64,000 nt of DNA, taken from positions 206,001-270,000 of the forward strand of contig JAODUO010000534.1 in assembly GCA_025642075.2 (NCBI GenBank), read 5' to 3'. A program made the position numbers and the translations under genes. This document shows, one piece after another, positions 26,727 to 39,191 of this stretch (within the stretch, counting starts at the first letter, position 1; each line of letters opens with the position of its first letter). Under the pieces are notes generated by a model that was given only the letters and a program-made list of their open reading frames with translations, did no database searches and had not been told where the DNA came from. This DNA comes from Ridgeia piscesae (Eukaryota > Annelida > Polychaeta > Sabellida > Siboglinidae).

Positions 26727-27182
26727 ATATAATATTCATATGCTGCTACATAGAGCAGAGTGCGTCCCTAGATTTCGCGGCGTCTGTATTTTCCGGAACG
26801 TTTCCAGAACGGGTTTTTATCATCGTCCAAGTCAGTGTTTGTTTCGCATAAAACTACTGATACGAAGCACGTAGTTATCTACTGACACAATCTGGGATAC
26901 TATCGCTACTTTAACACATTGGGAGGGAGGCAATCTGTACACGGTGTAGCCTACGAACAGGCAAATGTCGGCAATTCTCAATGACCCTTCAACGGGTCCG
27001 GATTTTTCACACCCCGAGTGACCATCGATCCGTTGGAGTTGACCAGTACCGGGGAGTGTCTTCCGTTACTCGAGACGTACTTCGTCCACTAGCGGCCGGT
27101 TGTTGGCCAATTATGACCAACTTGACCAGTCTAAACTACAGAGAGCTGCACGCGTGTTCCATCCCAGTATATTCGAGCGCTG

Positions 27183-27385
27183 GACATACACACACGCAAC
27201 CACGCACGCGCACGCGCACGCGCACGCGCACACGCACGCTATGTGCACCTGCATACATACATACATACATACATACATACATACATACATACATACATAC
27301 ATACATACATACATACATACATACATACATACATACATACATAAATGCATACATACATGCATGCATGCACGCACGCACGCACGCG

Positions 27386-27436
<51 letters not shown>

Positions 27437-27443
27437 ATACATA
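27183..27443. repeat. Compound CACG / ATAC / GCAC / CA microsatellite
   Basis: Four blocks in order: ACGC-rich (27183-27240), about 24 ATAC units (27252-27346), GCAC/GCGC (27355-27395), then CA to 27431. Alternating purine-pyrimidine sequence with CG and CA steps favours Z-DNA. Frames across it on both strands are shadows. Confidence 0.95.
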
Positions 27444-27900
27444 CACATCACATACATAATGTAAGTTTCTTTCTCCAGCTGTGTGTAAACATCGCAAGTA
27501 GCACTGCGTTGTGAAACCAGGTAACACATTTGCCGTGACGGACGTTTGCAAGGCTAATGTAACGTACAATGTTAGTTGTTTATATCAAAATTACAATTAA
27601 AAAGTGTGTTCCCACTCGGGAGAACAAAAACATGTTCGTATTCTGAGAACCGTTACGTTTATCCAGAATAATTTCTCGAAGGACATTCCCACAATTATTT
27701 CTGTTTGGCGTGGGCCTACACGTATTAGTGGGCCCACTGTCATCAATTCCCCATCAATCACATCAATGGGGCTAAAATTAACTCTCATGGGTTACTGAAA
27801 ATAAACCCGTGATGCACCATAATCCGCGGGATCTATGGGATCTCGTTGGTGATCTCGTCCGCTCTATTTCGGAACTAACTATGCAACATGTCAGTCGTGT
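27444..27900. other. Spacer, nothing recognised
   Basis: CpG-containing spacer between two microsatellites. Opposed short frames at 27597-27798 lack recognised similarity. Confidence 0.4.
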
Positions 27901-28078
27901 TTTTGCGTGTGTGCGTGCGTGCGTGTGTGTGTGTGCGTGCGTGTGTGTGCGTGTGTGTGTGCGTGCGTGCGTGTGCGTGTGCGTGTGCGTGTGCGTGTGC
28001 GTGTGCGTGTCGTGCGGGGCGGAGCGTGGGTGCGTGCGTGCGTGCGTGTGTTTGTGCGCGTGTGTGTGTGTGCGTGCG

Positions 28079-28109
<31 letters not shown>

Positions 28110-28122
28110 TGCGTGTGCGTCG

Positions 28123-28162
<40 letters not shown>

Positions 28163-28186
28163 TGTGTGCGTGCGTGCGTGCGTGGT
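27901..28186. repeat. GTGC/GTGT-rich microsatellite
   Basis: Mixed GTGC, GTGT and GTGTGC units with one interruption (CGTGCGGGGCGGAGCGTG) near 28010. Cys-Val and His-Thr-Arg frames come from the repeat. Confidence 0.95.
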
Positions 28187-28189
28187 ACA

Positions 28190-28752
28190 GTGTGTAGTAA
28201 ATACACCATTCAGTTTCAATAGTACGAGTGATGCTCATCCATCCCCAACTGTGCCAGTGCAGTCCCAGTGGAGTTGACCGAGGGTACTAGTCCTGCTGCT
28301 AGGTCGTTCCACTTCTCTCTCTGCTTACAGAGGCTCGCCTGCAAGTCCGGTATTCACTGTGAGGCAATTGAGAGCGACGGCCACTTGGTTTATGTCTCCC
28401 AGGGACGTAGTCGGAGCCGTCGCAGACACACTCTTTTATTGCACCGTACGTCCGACCGATGCTATGTCCAACAGTAAACATCCAACGACATCCAACAACA
28501 ATAAACATCCAACTACACCCTACTTCTAGTTCACGCGCACGGGCCGCAAGTACTTTCAACATTCTCTTGTCCGAATTGTCGACGAATAAGCAATATATCA
28601 ATCCCTGCACAGTCGGCTGTGTTTGGTTTACCTGTGGCTTATGTGTCCTGCTTCCGAATTACTGTCTTGGTCATCTACGCTCAGTATAGGCGTCAACTAG
28701 GTCCAAGTACAGCGCCGTGGTACGCCGAGTGTCTGCCTCAACATCCGAACCA
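28190..28752. other. Spacer, nothing recognised
   Basis: CpG-rich unique sequence. A short imperfect ACATCCAAC repeat is seen at 28478-28520. No gene supported. Confidence 0.4.
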
Positions 28753-29671
<919 letters not shown>

Positions 29672-29984
29672 TATTTAAAATAGTAGTTATTCGTGTGTGT
29701 ATTCACGCCTTTCGCCTCCCGCATGCCAGTGTTACTGAGTTGGTGACTTACGCCCCTTGCGCAGAAATTGAGTGTTCTGCAAGAAGCGACGAAAATGTCC
29801 ATGCAATGTTGTATAAACATATTTATGTACATGAATAACAATATTATGTTCTAAACATTTTAGACCGTGGTACATGTTCTGCTCTGTAGTACCTCTCTTG
29901 TGAATGACCGGTGCACACAATGCCTGTTTTGTACAAACAATGATTTGTACTAATGTGTTGTACTATCGTGTATGTTAAAGGTAC

Positions 29985-30165
29985 ATTCTGATATAGCGCC
30001 GTGTTCAGTCATTTGGCACTACTCAAAACGTTTTACATTAAATGTTACTCCCTGGCAGACGTCATCAATCAAACACCATCTCAACTGATCTAAAAGAATT
30101 CAGCCACGCTGCCTTACTGCGCGAACAATCAGCCACGGACTATACCAGTTAAGTCTACTCGTTCG
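29985..30165 (-). mobile_element. SINE fragment, same family as 43.2 and 54.5 kb
   Basis: Shares the SINE body in the same order: TATAGCGCC, ACTGCTCAAA-like, TTTACATTAAATGTTACTCC, CTGGCAGAC, ACACCATCTCAACT, TCAGCCA, GCGCGAA. The tRNA-like head is missing. The polarity is inferred from the complete copy at 43.2-43.5 kb. Confidence 0.65.
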
Positions 30166-30566
30166 TATTTCCACATCTGCGTGAACCGGAACAGTGACCG
30201 AACTTATCTAGGTCGCCTCGCAACCTCTCTTCTTGAAGCATTGTTCAAGGAAATGCTCCTTGTTGTTAAAGTCGTTCACACAACATTTGTCATAAAGTTA
30301 ACCAGAGTTATGAACACACGTGTCCAAAGAGCAACCCTAATTCCATTGCTACATCACAACATTGGACAACAGCGAGCACCCCCACCCCCCACACCCCCCC
30401 CCACCGCGTGAACCGATTCCCGACCGCACAAGGTAGCAGTTGGCGCAGCTGATAGTCAGTGACTGACCTTTCGTTTTTGACCGCCTTGTTACTGACCCCT
30501 ATGTGGTTACGGTCTAAAATATCTATATAGCTATTATCATGCGATGTTGACCTTTGCTTAGTCTGG
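30166..30566. other. Spacer with a C-rich tract
   Basis: A C-rich stretch (CACCCCCACCCCCC type) lies at 30376-30405. No gene supported. Confidence 0.4.
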
Positions 30567-30645
30567 CAACTGGCACTGGCACTGGCACTGGCACTGGCAC
30601 TGGCACTGGCACTGGCACTGGCACTGGCACTGGCACTGGCACTGG
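30567..30645. repeat. GGCACT hexanucleotide repeat, about 13 copies
   Basis: Uninterrupted GGCACT units. Being six bases with no stop, it gives Thr-Gly, Ala-Ser and Pro-Val shadow frames. Confidence 0.95.
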
Positions 30646-31409
30646 CTCGGTGCACGAATATCTTCCGCGGTTATTATACTTTCCGATATATGAGAGAATG
30701 CGTCGATATCGCACCAGACACGTCTCTCTGTCCGACCAATAACTGTCTCAGGTAGGCCTAGCCAAAAAGATAGCGCATACCTGGGTAACATGGCAACGGT
30801 TGATAACATGGTGGCTAATAAATTGCTTGGACTATGTTCATAGTAACACACACCGTCGACCGGATCCTCCCAAAGGTCACGCCGAATGTGTAGAGCTATG
30901 CATAATTCATGCAATCGCAGCATTCGTGAACTGTAGCTGGGTGCGACTGTTAGACAAATGACGATGATCGTTGTGTTCCCAAGTACAGGTGTAGTACATA
31001 TTATGTATGGCAGGCTTAGTCGAGGAGCTGGGGTGTTTCTGTTTCAAAACAACTTGTGTTGTGGGGCCTAGTAAGAAGCTAGAACAACGCAACACATTCT
31101 AAATATTGACTCACTGATATATTGTGTAAACCAAGACAGGGTGTAACTGAGGCAGTGTAGACGTAATAATCGCCCCCTTTGATTCCTGCCCCACCCCACC
31201 CTCCACCCCGGCAATATTATACCGATATAATATTGCCGTGGGGATCAATGATACCGGGATGAGCAATTCCCTTTTTGTCTCAGCTATGTATACATATTAA
31301 CCTTTGTAATTTGTTCCAAGAAAACATTTACTAATTGTATTACCTAAGACAACACAACAAGAAGACGACATCAAGTGGTGACACTGTATTCTGCAAATGT
31401 ATTATTCAC
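30646..31409. other. Spacer with a perfect hairpin
   Basis: Unique sequence with no gene. It contains the inverted repeat 31209-31238 described separately. Confidence 0.4.
31209..31238. other. Perfect 13-bp hairpin with CCGA loop
   Basis: CGGCAATATTATA and its exact reverse complement flank a 4-nt loop CCGA. No Helitron CTRR end follows it, and the loop lacks a rolling-circle origin nonamer. Function unknown. Confidence 0.8.
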
Positions 31410-31573
31410 GTTCACTGACCACACAGTGACACATACACTAAATCATGTACGTTCACTGACCACACAGTGATATATACACTAAATCATGTACGTTCAATAA
31501 CCACACAGTGATATATACACTAAATCATGTACGTTCAATAACCACACAGTGATATATACACTAAATCATGTAC
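31410..31573. repeat. 41-bp tandem repeat, 4 copies
   Basis: Units start at 31410, 31451, 31492 and 31533 and read GTTCACTGACCACACAGTGA followed by TATATACACTAAATCATGTAC. The first unit has ACACATA in place of ATATATA, and the last two have GTTCAATAA. CACTGACCACACAGTG is a near-palindrome. Confidence 0.9.
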
Positions 31574-32474
31574 GCAAACCATAATGCGAAATAGAGATGA
31601 TAGAGTTGGACTTGAAACACCTAGCGACCACAACTACAGCTGTGTCATGAACCAAAGTGTCATTGTCGTACCACGACGATTCTTAGCCATGTACGACGCT
31701 CTGATCAACAGGGTATGACGACCGGCACACTGGAGTTCATTTTGAAGACATGAACTCTGCAAGAATGTGAAATTTGTGGATAAACCTACATGATTTTTCG
31801 TGCGTTTCAAATCCAGTACAGACGACGTTATCTATTTTGGGAATACTTTATAGTTTCTATTGTTTGGTTGACGGCCTCCTTCACATTATTCAGCTGCCTC
31901 ATTACTTCTAAAAAAGTGATTTGCATAAACACCATTGCACACGTCCATTTGTCTCACAGACGTTGACACGTGCGGGCGCCCTTGCATATGGCAAGTGCCT
32001 CTTATCGGGCAAGATGTCGCTGCAGAAATCAATCCGACCAACCACGAGAGCCGTGGCGGGGTTTGTGTGTGTGCAAAGAACCGAACACTCGGTACATTGT
32101 CCAATGATCCCCAAAGACGCTGAGCCAAATTCATCATTTAAGTGTTTACTCCGGATACGCACAGTGCGCGTGCCTCGATCAATGCAAATGTAATAAACGA
32201 CATCGACGTTCTGTTTACCTTATCTCTTGTACTGCGTATTAAAGAATGCCGATAACACAAAGTCACTCCAATGCATTAGCTGCAATCTGACTGCAAAGTT
32301 ATTTGATTACGACAGTTCGATCGTAATAACAGTGGGAATAATAATATACAATTATGTGTATGTCTAGGTCTGTCCGCGCGATGCGGTAACTAATCTCGGC
32401 GGTCAGTAATGCAACCATTGCACGTGGTACCAGTATGTATGAATATCTACCCTTGTACAACATGTACGTATACG
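31574..32474. other. CpG-containing spacer
   Basis: Overlapping short frames on both strands at 31886-32193 lack recognised similarity. No gene supported. Confidence 0.35.
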
Positions 32475-32640
32475 ACGTGTGCGTGTGCGTGTGCGTGTGC
32501 GTGTGCGCGTGCGCGTGCGCGTGCGCGTGCGCGTGCGCGTGCGCGTGTATGCGTGTGTGTGCGTGTGTGCATGTGTGCGTGCGCGTGTGTGCGCGCGTGT
32601 GTGTGGGTGCGTGCGCGTGCGCGTGCGCGAGTGTGTGTGT
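32475..32640. repeat. GTGTGC/GTGCGC microsatellite
   Basis: GTGTGC units shift to GTGCGC and then to mixed GT/GC repeats. It is strongly alternating purine-pyrimidine and so Z-DNA-prone. Confidence 0.95.
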
Positions 32641-33044
32641 ACAGCACAGAGTTAGATCATTAATCTTTCCCCTATAGACTGGTGTGTTCTATTTAAATCT
32701 ATGGTGAACTCTCAAGTTCCGCAAATCAACATAAAGTACTAATTAAAACCATTGCCCAAACATAAGAACCTAGTATTTAGAGGATATGACCATGATGTAT
32801 TGAGCACGGAGCACGGTATATTTTAAATAATTGTTTCCGCTTGGCTGTCACTGACCGCCACGTCGCGCTCAAGCTGCACGTGGTTTGTATTCTGCGCCTC
32901 GGACGCAAACTGCATAAGACGACAACTTTAACATAAATATTGTGTCATTGTTCTCTTCTTGTTGTCCCTGTCGTCAGCAGTGAGGTAGGCCATAGTTACT
33001 GTCATCTTTTCTTCGTCTTTTCTTTCCTCTCCTCACTTTTCTCT
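32641..33044. other. Spacer, nothing recognised
   Basis: Unique sequence left of the 43-bp satellite, becoming pyrimidine-rich at its right end. Confidence 0.4.
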
Positions 33045-36000
33045 CACTGCGTTCTCTATCACCAGTCTCCAGCTTCTTCTATCTGGTGCTGTTGTTCTCT
33101 ATCACCACTCTCCAACTCCTTCTATCTGGTGCTGTTGTTCTCTATCACCAGTCTCCAACTCCTTCTATCTAGTGCTGTTGTTCTCTATCACCAGTCTCCA
33201 GCTTCTTCTATCTATTGCTGTTGTTCTCTATCACCAGTCTCCAACTCCTTCTATCTGGTGCTGTTGTTCTCTATCACCAGTCTCCAACTCCTTCTATCTG
33301 GTGCTGTTGTTCTCTATCACCAGTCTCCAACTCCTTCTATCTGGTGCTGTTGTTCTCTATCACCAGTCTCCAGCTCCTTCTATCTAGTGCTGTTGTTCTC
33401 TATCACCAGTCTCCAACTCCTTCTATCTGGTGCTGTTGTTCTCTATCACCAGTCTCCAACTCCTTCTATCTAGTGCTGTTGTTCTCTATCACCAGTCTCC
33501 AACTCCTTCTATCTAGTGCTGTTGTTCTCTATCACCAGTCTCCAACTCCTTCTGTCTGGTGCTGTTGTTCTCTATCACCAGTCTCCAACTCCTTCTATCT
33601 AGTGCTGTTGTTCTCTGTCACCAGTCTCCAACTCCTTCTATCTAGTGCTGTTGTTCTCTATCACCAGTCTCCAACTCCTTCTGTCTGGTGCTGTTGTTCT
33701 CTATCACCAGTCTCCAACTCCTTCTGTCTAGTGCTGTTGTTCTCTATCACCAGTCTCCAACTCCTTCTATCTGGTGCTGTTGTTCTCTATCACCAGTCTC
33801 CAACTCCTTCTGTCTGGTGCTGTTGTTCTCTATCACCAGTCTCCAACTCCTTCTATCTAGTGCTGTTGTTCTCTATCACCAGTCTCCAACTCCTTCTATC
33901 TGGTGCTGTTGTTCTCTATCACCAGTCTCCAACTCCTTCTATCTGGTGCTGTTGTTCTCTATCACCAGTCTCCAACTCCTTCTATCTAGTGCTGTTGTTC
34001 TCTATCACCAGTCTCCAACTCCTTCTATCTAGTGCTGTTGTTCTCTATCACCAGTCTCCAACTCCTTCTATCTGGTGCTGTTGTTCTCTATCACCAGTCT
34101 CCAACTCCTTCTATCTGGTGCTGTTGTTCTCTATCACCAGTCTCCAACTCCTTCTATCTGTGCTGTTGTTCTCTATCACCAGTCTCCAACTCCTTCTTCT
34201 GGTGCTGTTGTTCTCTATCACCAGTCTCCAACTCCTTCTATCTAGTGCTGTTGTTCTCTATCACCAGTCTCCAACTCCTTCTGTCTGGTGCTGTTGTTCT
34301 CTATCACCAGTCTCCAACTCCTTCTGTCTGGTGCTGTTGTTCTCTATCACCAGTCTCCAACTCCTTCTGTCTGGTGCTGTTGTTCTCTATCACCAGTCTC
34401 CAACTCCTTCTATCTAGTGCTGTTGTTCTCTATCACCAGTCTCCAACTCCTTCTGTCTGGTGCTGTTGTTCTCTATCACCAGTCTCCAACTCCTTCTGTC
34501 TGGTGCTGTTGTTCTCTATCACCAGTCTCCAACTCCTTCTATCTGGTGCTGTTGTTCTCTATCACCAGTCTCCAACTCCTTCTATCTAGTGCTGTTGTTC
34601 TCTATCACCAGTCTCCAACTCCTTCTATCTGGTGCTGTTGTTCTCTATCACCAGTCTCCAACTCCTTCTGTCTGGTGCTGTTGTTCTCTATCACCAGTCT
34701 CCAACTCCTTCTGTCTAGTGCTGTTGTTCTCTATCACCAGTCTCCAACTCCTTCTGTCTAGTGCTGTTGTTCTCTATCACCAGTCTCCAACTCCTTCTGT
34801 CTGGTGCTGTTGTTCTCTATCACCAGTCTCCAACTCCTTCTGTCTGGTGCTGTTGTTCTCTATCACCAGTCTCCAACTCCTTCTGTCTGGTGCTGTTGTT
34901 CTCTATCACCAGTCTCCAACTCCTTCTATCTGGTGCTGTTGTTCTCTATCACCAGTCTCCAACTCCTTCTATCTGGTGCTGTTGTTCTCTATCACCAGTC
35001 TCCAACTCCTTCTATCTAGTGCTGTTGTTCTCTATCACCAGTCTCCAACTCCTTCTATCTGGTGCTGTTGTTCTCTATCACCAGTCTCCAACTCCTTCTA
35101 TCTAGTGCTGTTGTTCTCTATCACCAGTCTCCAACTCCTTCTATCTGGTGCTGTTGTTCTCTATCACCAGTCTCCAACTCCTTCTATCTGGTGCTGTTGT
35201 TCTCTATCACCAGTCTCCAACTCCTTCTATCTAGTGCTGTTGTTCTCTATCACCAGTCTCCAACTCCTTCTATCTGGTGCTGTTGTTCTCTATCACCAGT
35301 CTCCAACTCCTTCTATCTAGTGCTGTTGTTCTCTATCACCAGTCTCCAACTCCTTCTGTCTAGTGCTGTTGTTCTCTATCACCAGTCTCCAACTCCTTCT
35401 ATCTAGTGCTGTTGTTCTCTATCACCAGTCTCCAACTCCTTCTGTCTGGTGCTGTTGTTCTCTATCACCAGTCTCCAACTCCTTCTATCTGGTCCTGTTG
35501 TTCTCTATCACCAGTCTCCAACTCCTTCTGTCTGGTGCTGTTGTTCTCTATCACCAGTCTCCAACTCCTTCTATCTGGTGCTGTTGTTCTCTATCACCAG
35601 TCTCCAACTCCTTCTATCTGTGCTGTTGTTCTCTATCACCAGTCTCCAACTCCTTCTATCTAGTGCTGTTGTTCTCTATCACCAGTCTCCAACTCCTTCT
35701 GTCTGTGCTGTTGTTCTCTATCACCAGTCTCCAACTCCTTCTATCTGGTGCTGTTGTTCTCTATCACCAGTCTCCAACTCCTTCTGTCTAGTGCTGTTGT
35801 TCTCTATCACCAGTCTCCAACTCCTTCTGTCTAGTGCTGTTGTTCTCTATCACCAGTCTCCAACTCCTTCTGTCTGTGCTGTTGTTCTCTATCACCAGTC
35901 TCCAACTCCTTCTTCTGGTGCTGTTGTTCTCTATCACCAGTCTCCAACTCCTTCTATCTGGTGCTGTTGTTCTCTATCACCAGTCTCCAATTCCTTCTAT

Positions 36001-38148
36001 CTGGTGCTGTTGTTCTCTATCACCAGTCTCCAACTCCTTCTATCTGGTGCTGTTGTTCTCTATCACCAGTCTCCAACTCCTTCTATCTAGTGCTGTTGTT
36101 CTCTATCACCAGTCTCCAACTCCTTCTATCTGGTGCTGTTGTTCTCTATCACCAGTCTCCAACTCCTTCTATCTAGTGCTGTTGTTCTCTATCACCAGTC
36201 TCCAACTCCTTCTATCTGGTGCTGTTGTTCTCTATCACCAGTCTCCAACTCCTTCTATCTGGTGCTGTTGTTCTCTATCACCAGTCTCCAACTCCTTCTA
36301 TCTAGTGCTGTTGTTCTCTATCACCAGTCTCCAACTCCTTCTGTCTGGTGCTGTTGTTCTCTATCACCAGTCTCCAACTCCTTCTATCTAGTGCTGTTGT
36401 TCTCTATCACCAGTCTCCAACTCCTTCTGTCTGGTGCTGTTGTTCTCTATCACCAGTCTCCAACTCCTTCTATCTAGTGCTGTTGTTCTCTATCACCAGT
36501 CTCCAACTCCTTCTATCTGGTGCTGTTGTTCTCTATCACCAGTCTCCAACTCCTTCTATCTGGTGCTGTTGTTCTCTATCACCAGTCTCCAACTCCTTCT
36601 ATCTGTGCTGTTGTTCTCTATCACCAGTCTCCAACTCCTTCTTCTGTGCTGTTGTTCTCTATCACCAGTCTCCAACTCCTTCTGTCTGGTGCTGTTGTTC
36701 TCTATCACCAGTCTCCAACTCCTTCTGTCTGGTGCTGTTGTTCTCTATCACCAGTCTCCAACTCCTTCTGTCTAGTGCTGTTGTTCTCTATCACCAGTCT
36801 CCAACTCCTTCTGTCTAGTGCTGTTGTTCTCTATCACCAGTCTCCAACTCCTTCTGTCTGTGCTGTTGTTCTCTATCACCAGTCTCCAACTCCTTCTGTC
36901 TGGTGCTGTTGTTCTCTATCACCAGTCTCCAACTCCTTCTGTCTGGTGCTGTTGTTCTCTATCACCAGTCTCCAATCCTTCTATCTGGTGCTGTTGTTCT
37001 CTATCACCAGTCTCCAACTCCTTCTATCTGGTGCTGTTGTTCTCTATCACCAGTCTCCAACTCCTTCTATCTAGTGCTGTTGTTCTCTATCACCAGTCTC
37101 CAACTCCTTCTATCTGGTGCTGTTGTTCTCTATCACCAGTCTCCAACTCCTTCTATCTGGTGCTGTTGTTCTCTATCACCAGTCTCCAACTCCTTCTATC
37201 TGGTGCTGTTGTTCTCTATCACCAGTCTCCAACTCCTTCTATCTGGTGCTGTTGTTCTCTATCACCAGTCTCCAACTCCTTCTATCTAGTGCTGTTGTTC
37301 TCTATCACCAGTCTCCAACTCCTTCTGTCTGGTGCTGTTGTTCTCTATCACCAGTCTCCAACTCCTTCTATCTGGTGCTGTTGTTCTCTATCACCAGTCT
37401 CCAACTCCTTCTGTCTGGTGCTGTTGTTCTCTGTCACCAGTCTCCAACTCCTTCTATCTAGTGCTGTTGTTCTCTATCACCAGTCTCCAACTCCTTCTGT
37501 CTAGTGCTGTTGTTCTCTATCACCAGTCTCCAACTCCTTCTATCTGGTGCTGTTGTTCTCTATCACCAGTCTCCAACTCCTTCTGTCTGGTGCTGTTGTT
37601 CTCTATCACCAGTCTCCAACTCCTTCTGTCTGGTGCTGTTGTTCTCTATCACCAGTCTCCAACTCCTTCTATCTGTGCTGTTGTTCTCTATCACCAGTCT
37701 CCAACTCCTTCTATCTGGTGCTGTTGTTCTCTATCACCAGTCTCCAACTCCTTCTGTCTGGTGCTGTTGTTCTCTATCACCAGTCTCCAACTCCTTCTGT
37801 CTGGTGCTGTTGTTCTCTATCACCAGTCTCCAACTCCTTCTGTCTGGTGCTGTTGTTCTCTATCACCAGTCTCCAACTCCTTCTATCTGGTGCTGTTGTT
37901 CTCTATCACCAGTCTCCAACTCCTTCTATCTGGTGCTGTTGTTCTCTATCACCAGTCTCCAACTCCTTCTGTCTGGTGCTGTTGTTCTCTATCACCAGTC
38001 TCCAACTCCTTCTGTCTAGTGCTGTTGTTCTCTATCACCAGTCTCCAACTCCTTCTGCTGGTGCTGTTGTTCTCTTCACCAGTCTCCAACTCCTTCTGTC
38101 TGGTGCTGTTGTTCTCTATCCCAGTCATCCAATCCTTCATGTCTGGTG
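33045..38148. repeat. 43-bp satellite array, about 119 copies (5.1 kb)
   Basis: The unit is CTATCACCAGTCTCCAACTC followed by CTTCTATCTGGTGCTGTTGTTCT. Variation is confined almost wholly to two sites (TATCT/TGTCT and CTGG/CTAG), plus rare 42-bp units lacking one G and shorter ones lacking AT. Because 43 is 1 mod 3, three units make 43 codons and all plus frames are permutations of one peptide, so frames of 200-400 residues appear. The CTAG variant puts TAG in one frame and breaks it. Both edges decay (first units 33045-33180, last 38041-38148). Confidence 0.97.
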
Positions 38149-38339
38149 ACTGTTATATCTCTTGACTACCATCCAACTTTCTAATCGTGCTTATGTTCTG
38201 TATTATATAAATTATATTATCAACCTATGATTTCTTATCAGTTTCCCCTAGAACATCGCTTCGACTATTCATGCTGTTATTAAATCGTCCACTAATCTTA
38301 TAGTTACTGGAATGAATATCAAAATACGCAATTAAGTCG

Positions 38340-38548
38340 TATGAATGAATGAATGAATGAATGAGTAAATAAGTGAATGATATGTGAATAAATGTGAATA
38401 TGAGTTTTAAGTGAGTGAATGAGTGAATTAAGTGAGTAATATGTTAGTGAATGAGTGAGTGAATGAATGAATGAATGAATGATGAATGATGAATGAATGA
38501 ATGGATGAATGGATGGATGAATGAATGAATGAATGAATGAATGAATGA
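38340..38548. repeat. GAAT tetranucleotide repeat, imperfect
   Basis: Several GAAT/TGAA blocks separated by decayed copies (GAGT, GATG, GTGA). It lies between the satellite and the LINE relic. Confidence 0.9.
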
Positions 38549-38667
38549 ATGATAATTAATGATAATGGATAATGATAACAATAATATTGTATGAATGAAT
38601 TAATTAATTATTGAATCCATTTGAAAATTGTTAATTTTAAAAACATTTTGTGTGTAATATGTTACAT

Positions 38668-39190
38668 TCAAATTTTGTAATTTTCATATAATATTAAGGG
38701 GTAACTTGAGTGTTTTTTTATTATTATTATTTCATTTAAAACTTTGCAAGTACCTTTGATATTGTTGTTCTCTCTCCAGCAGTTTGTTGTAATACACTTT
38801 CTCACTAAATCTGAGAATAGAAGTAAGTTTATTTTTGTATTTTCATACTTACATTCAGGTTCTTTGGTTCTAAGTTTAAAGAAACAATTGTACAAATTAT
38901 TTTTCTTTTTGCAAGCCTTTTCAAGCCTGCCGTTAATCAAGGTTTGTGATTGGTTACAACTATATTAGAACATATTTTCTTGACAGAAAAAACTGATCAT
39001 ACACCTGCATGAATGTATTTACGAATATATTGTAACCCACATTCGCATCTGTCTCATTTAACACATTCTCCCAATTTATTAATAAGAGGTCATTGTTTGG
39101 TGATTCTTTCCAGCCTCAGTCAATTTTCTGACGCATCTAAATGTTTGACTAGTAGACGGTGTTGTTAATTCTGCATAACGACATAGACAA
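38668..39190 (-). mobile_element. LINE relic, part 2: endonuclease C-part and linker
   Basis: Read on the minus strand from 39190 downward: HLPVFCLC, then a frameshift, then NWENVLNETDANVGYN and FVNTFMQVYDQ (about 39090-39000), then ACKKKNNLYNCFFKLRTKEP and KYENTKINL (38925-38830), further frameshifts, then KVLNEIIIIKKHSSYP and a stop at 38668. This order (end of the endonuclease, W-x-x-V linker, K-rich linker, VLNEII) is typical of jockey-superfamily non-LTR retrotransposons just before the reverse transcriptase. Several frameshifts and stops show it is dead. It continues the piece at 40761-40990 across the 18-bp array. No reverse transcriptase follows. Confidence 0.75.
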
Positions 39191-39191
39191 A

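Noticed and set aside
31209..31238. Circular single-stranded DNA virus or Helitron-type hairpin
   Set aside because: The loop lacks the rolling-circle nonamer and no CTRR end follows the stem.
33045..38148. Long open frames (up to 400 codons) rich in Ser/Pro/Leu
   Set aside because: They are generated by a stop-free 43-bp tandem unit read in rotating frames. The same peptide appears in all plus frames, so no protein is implied.
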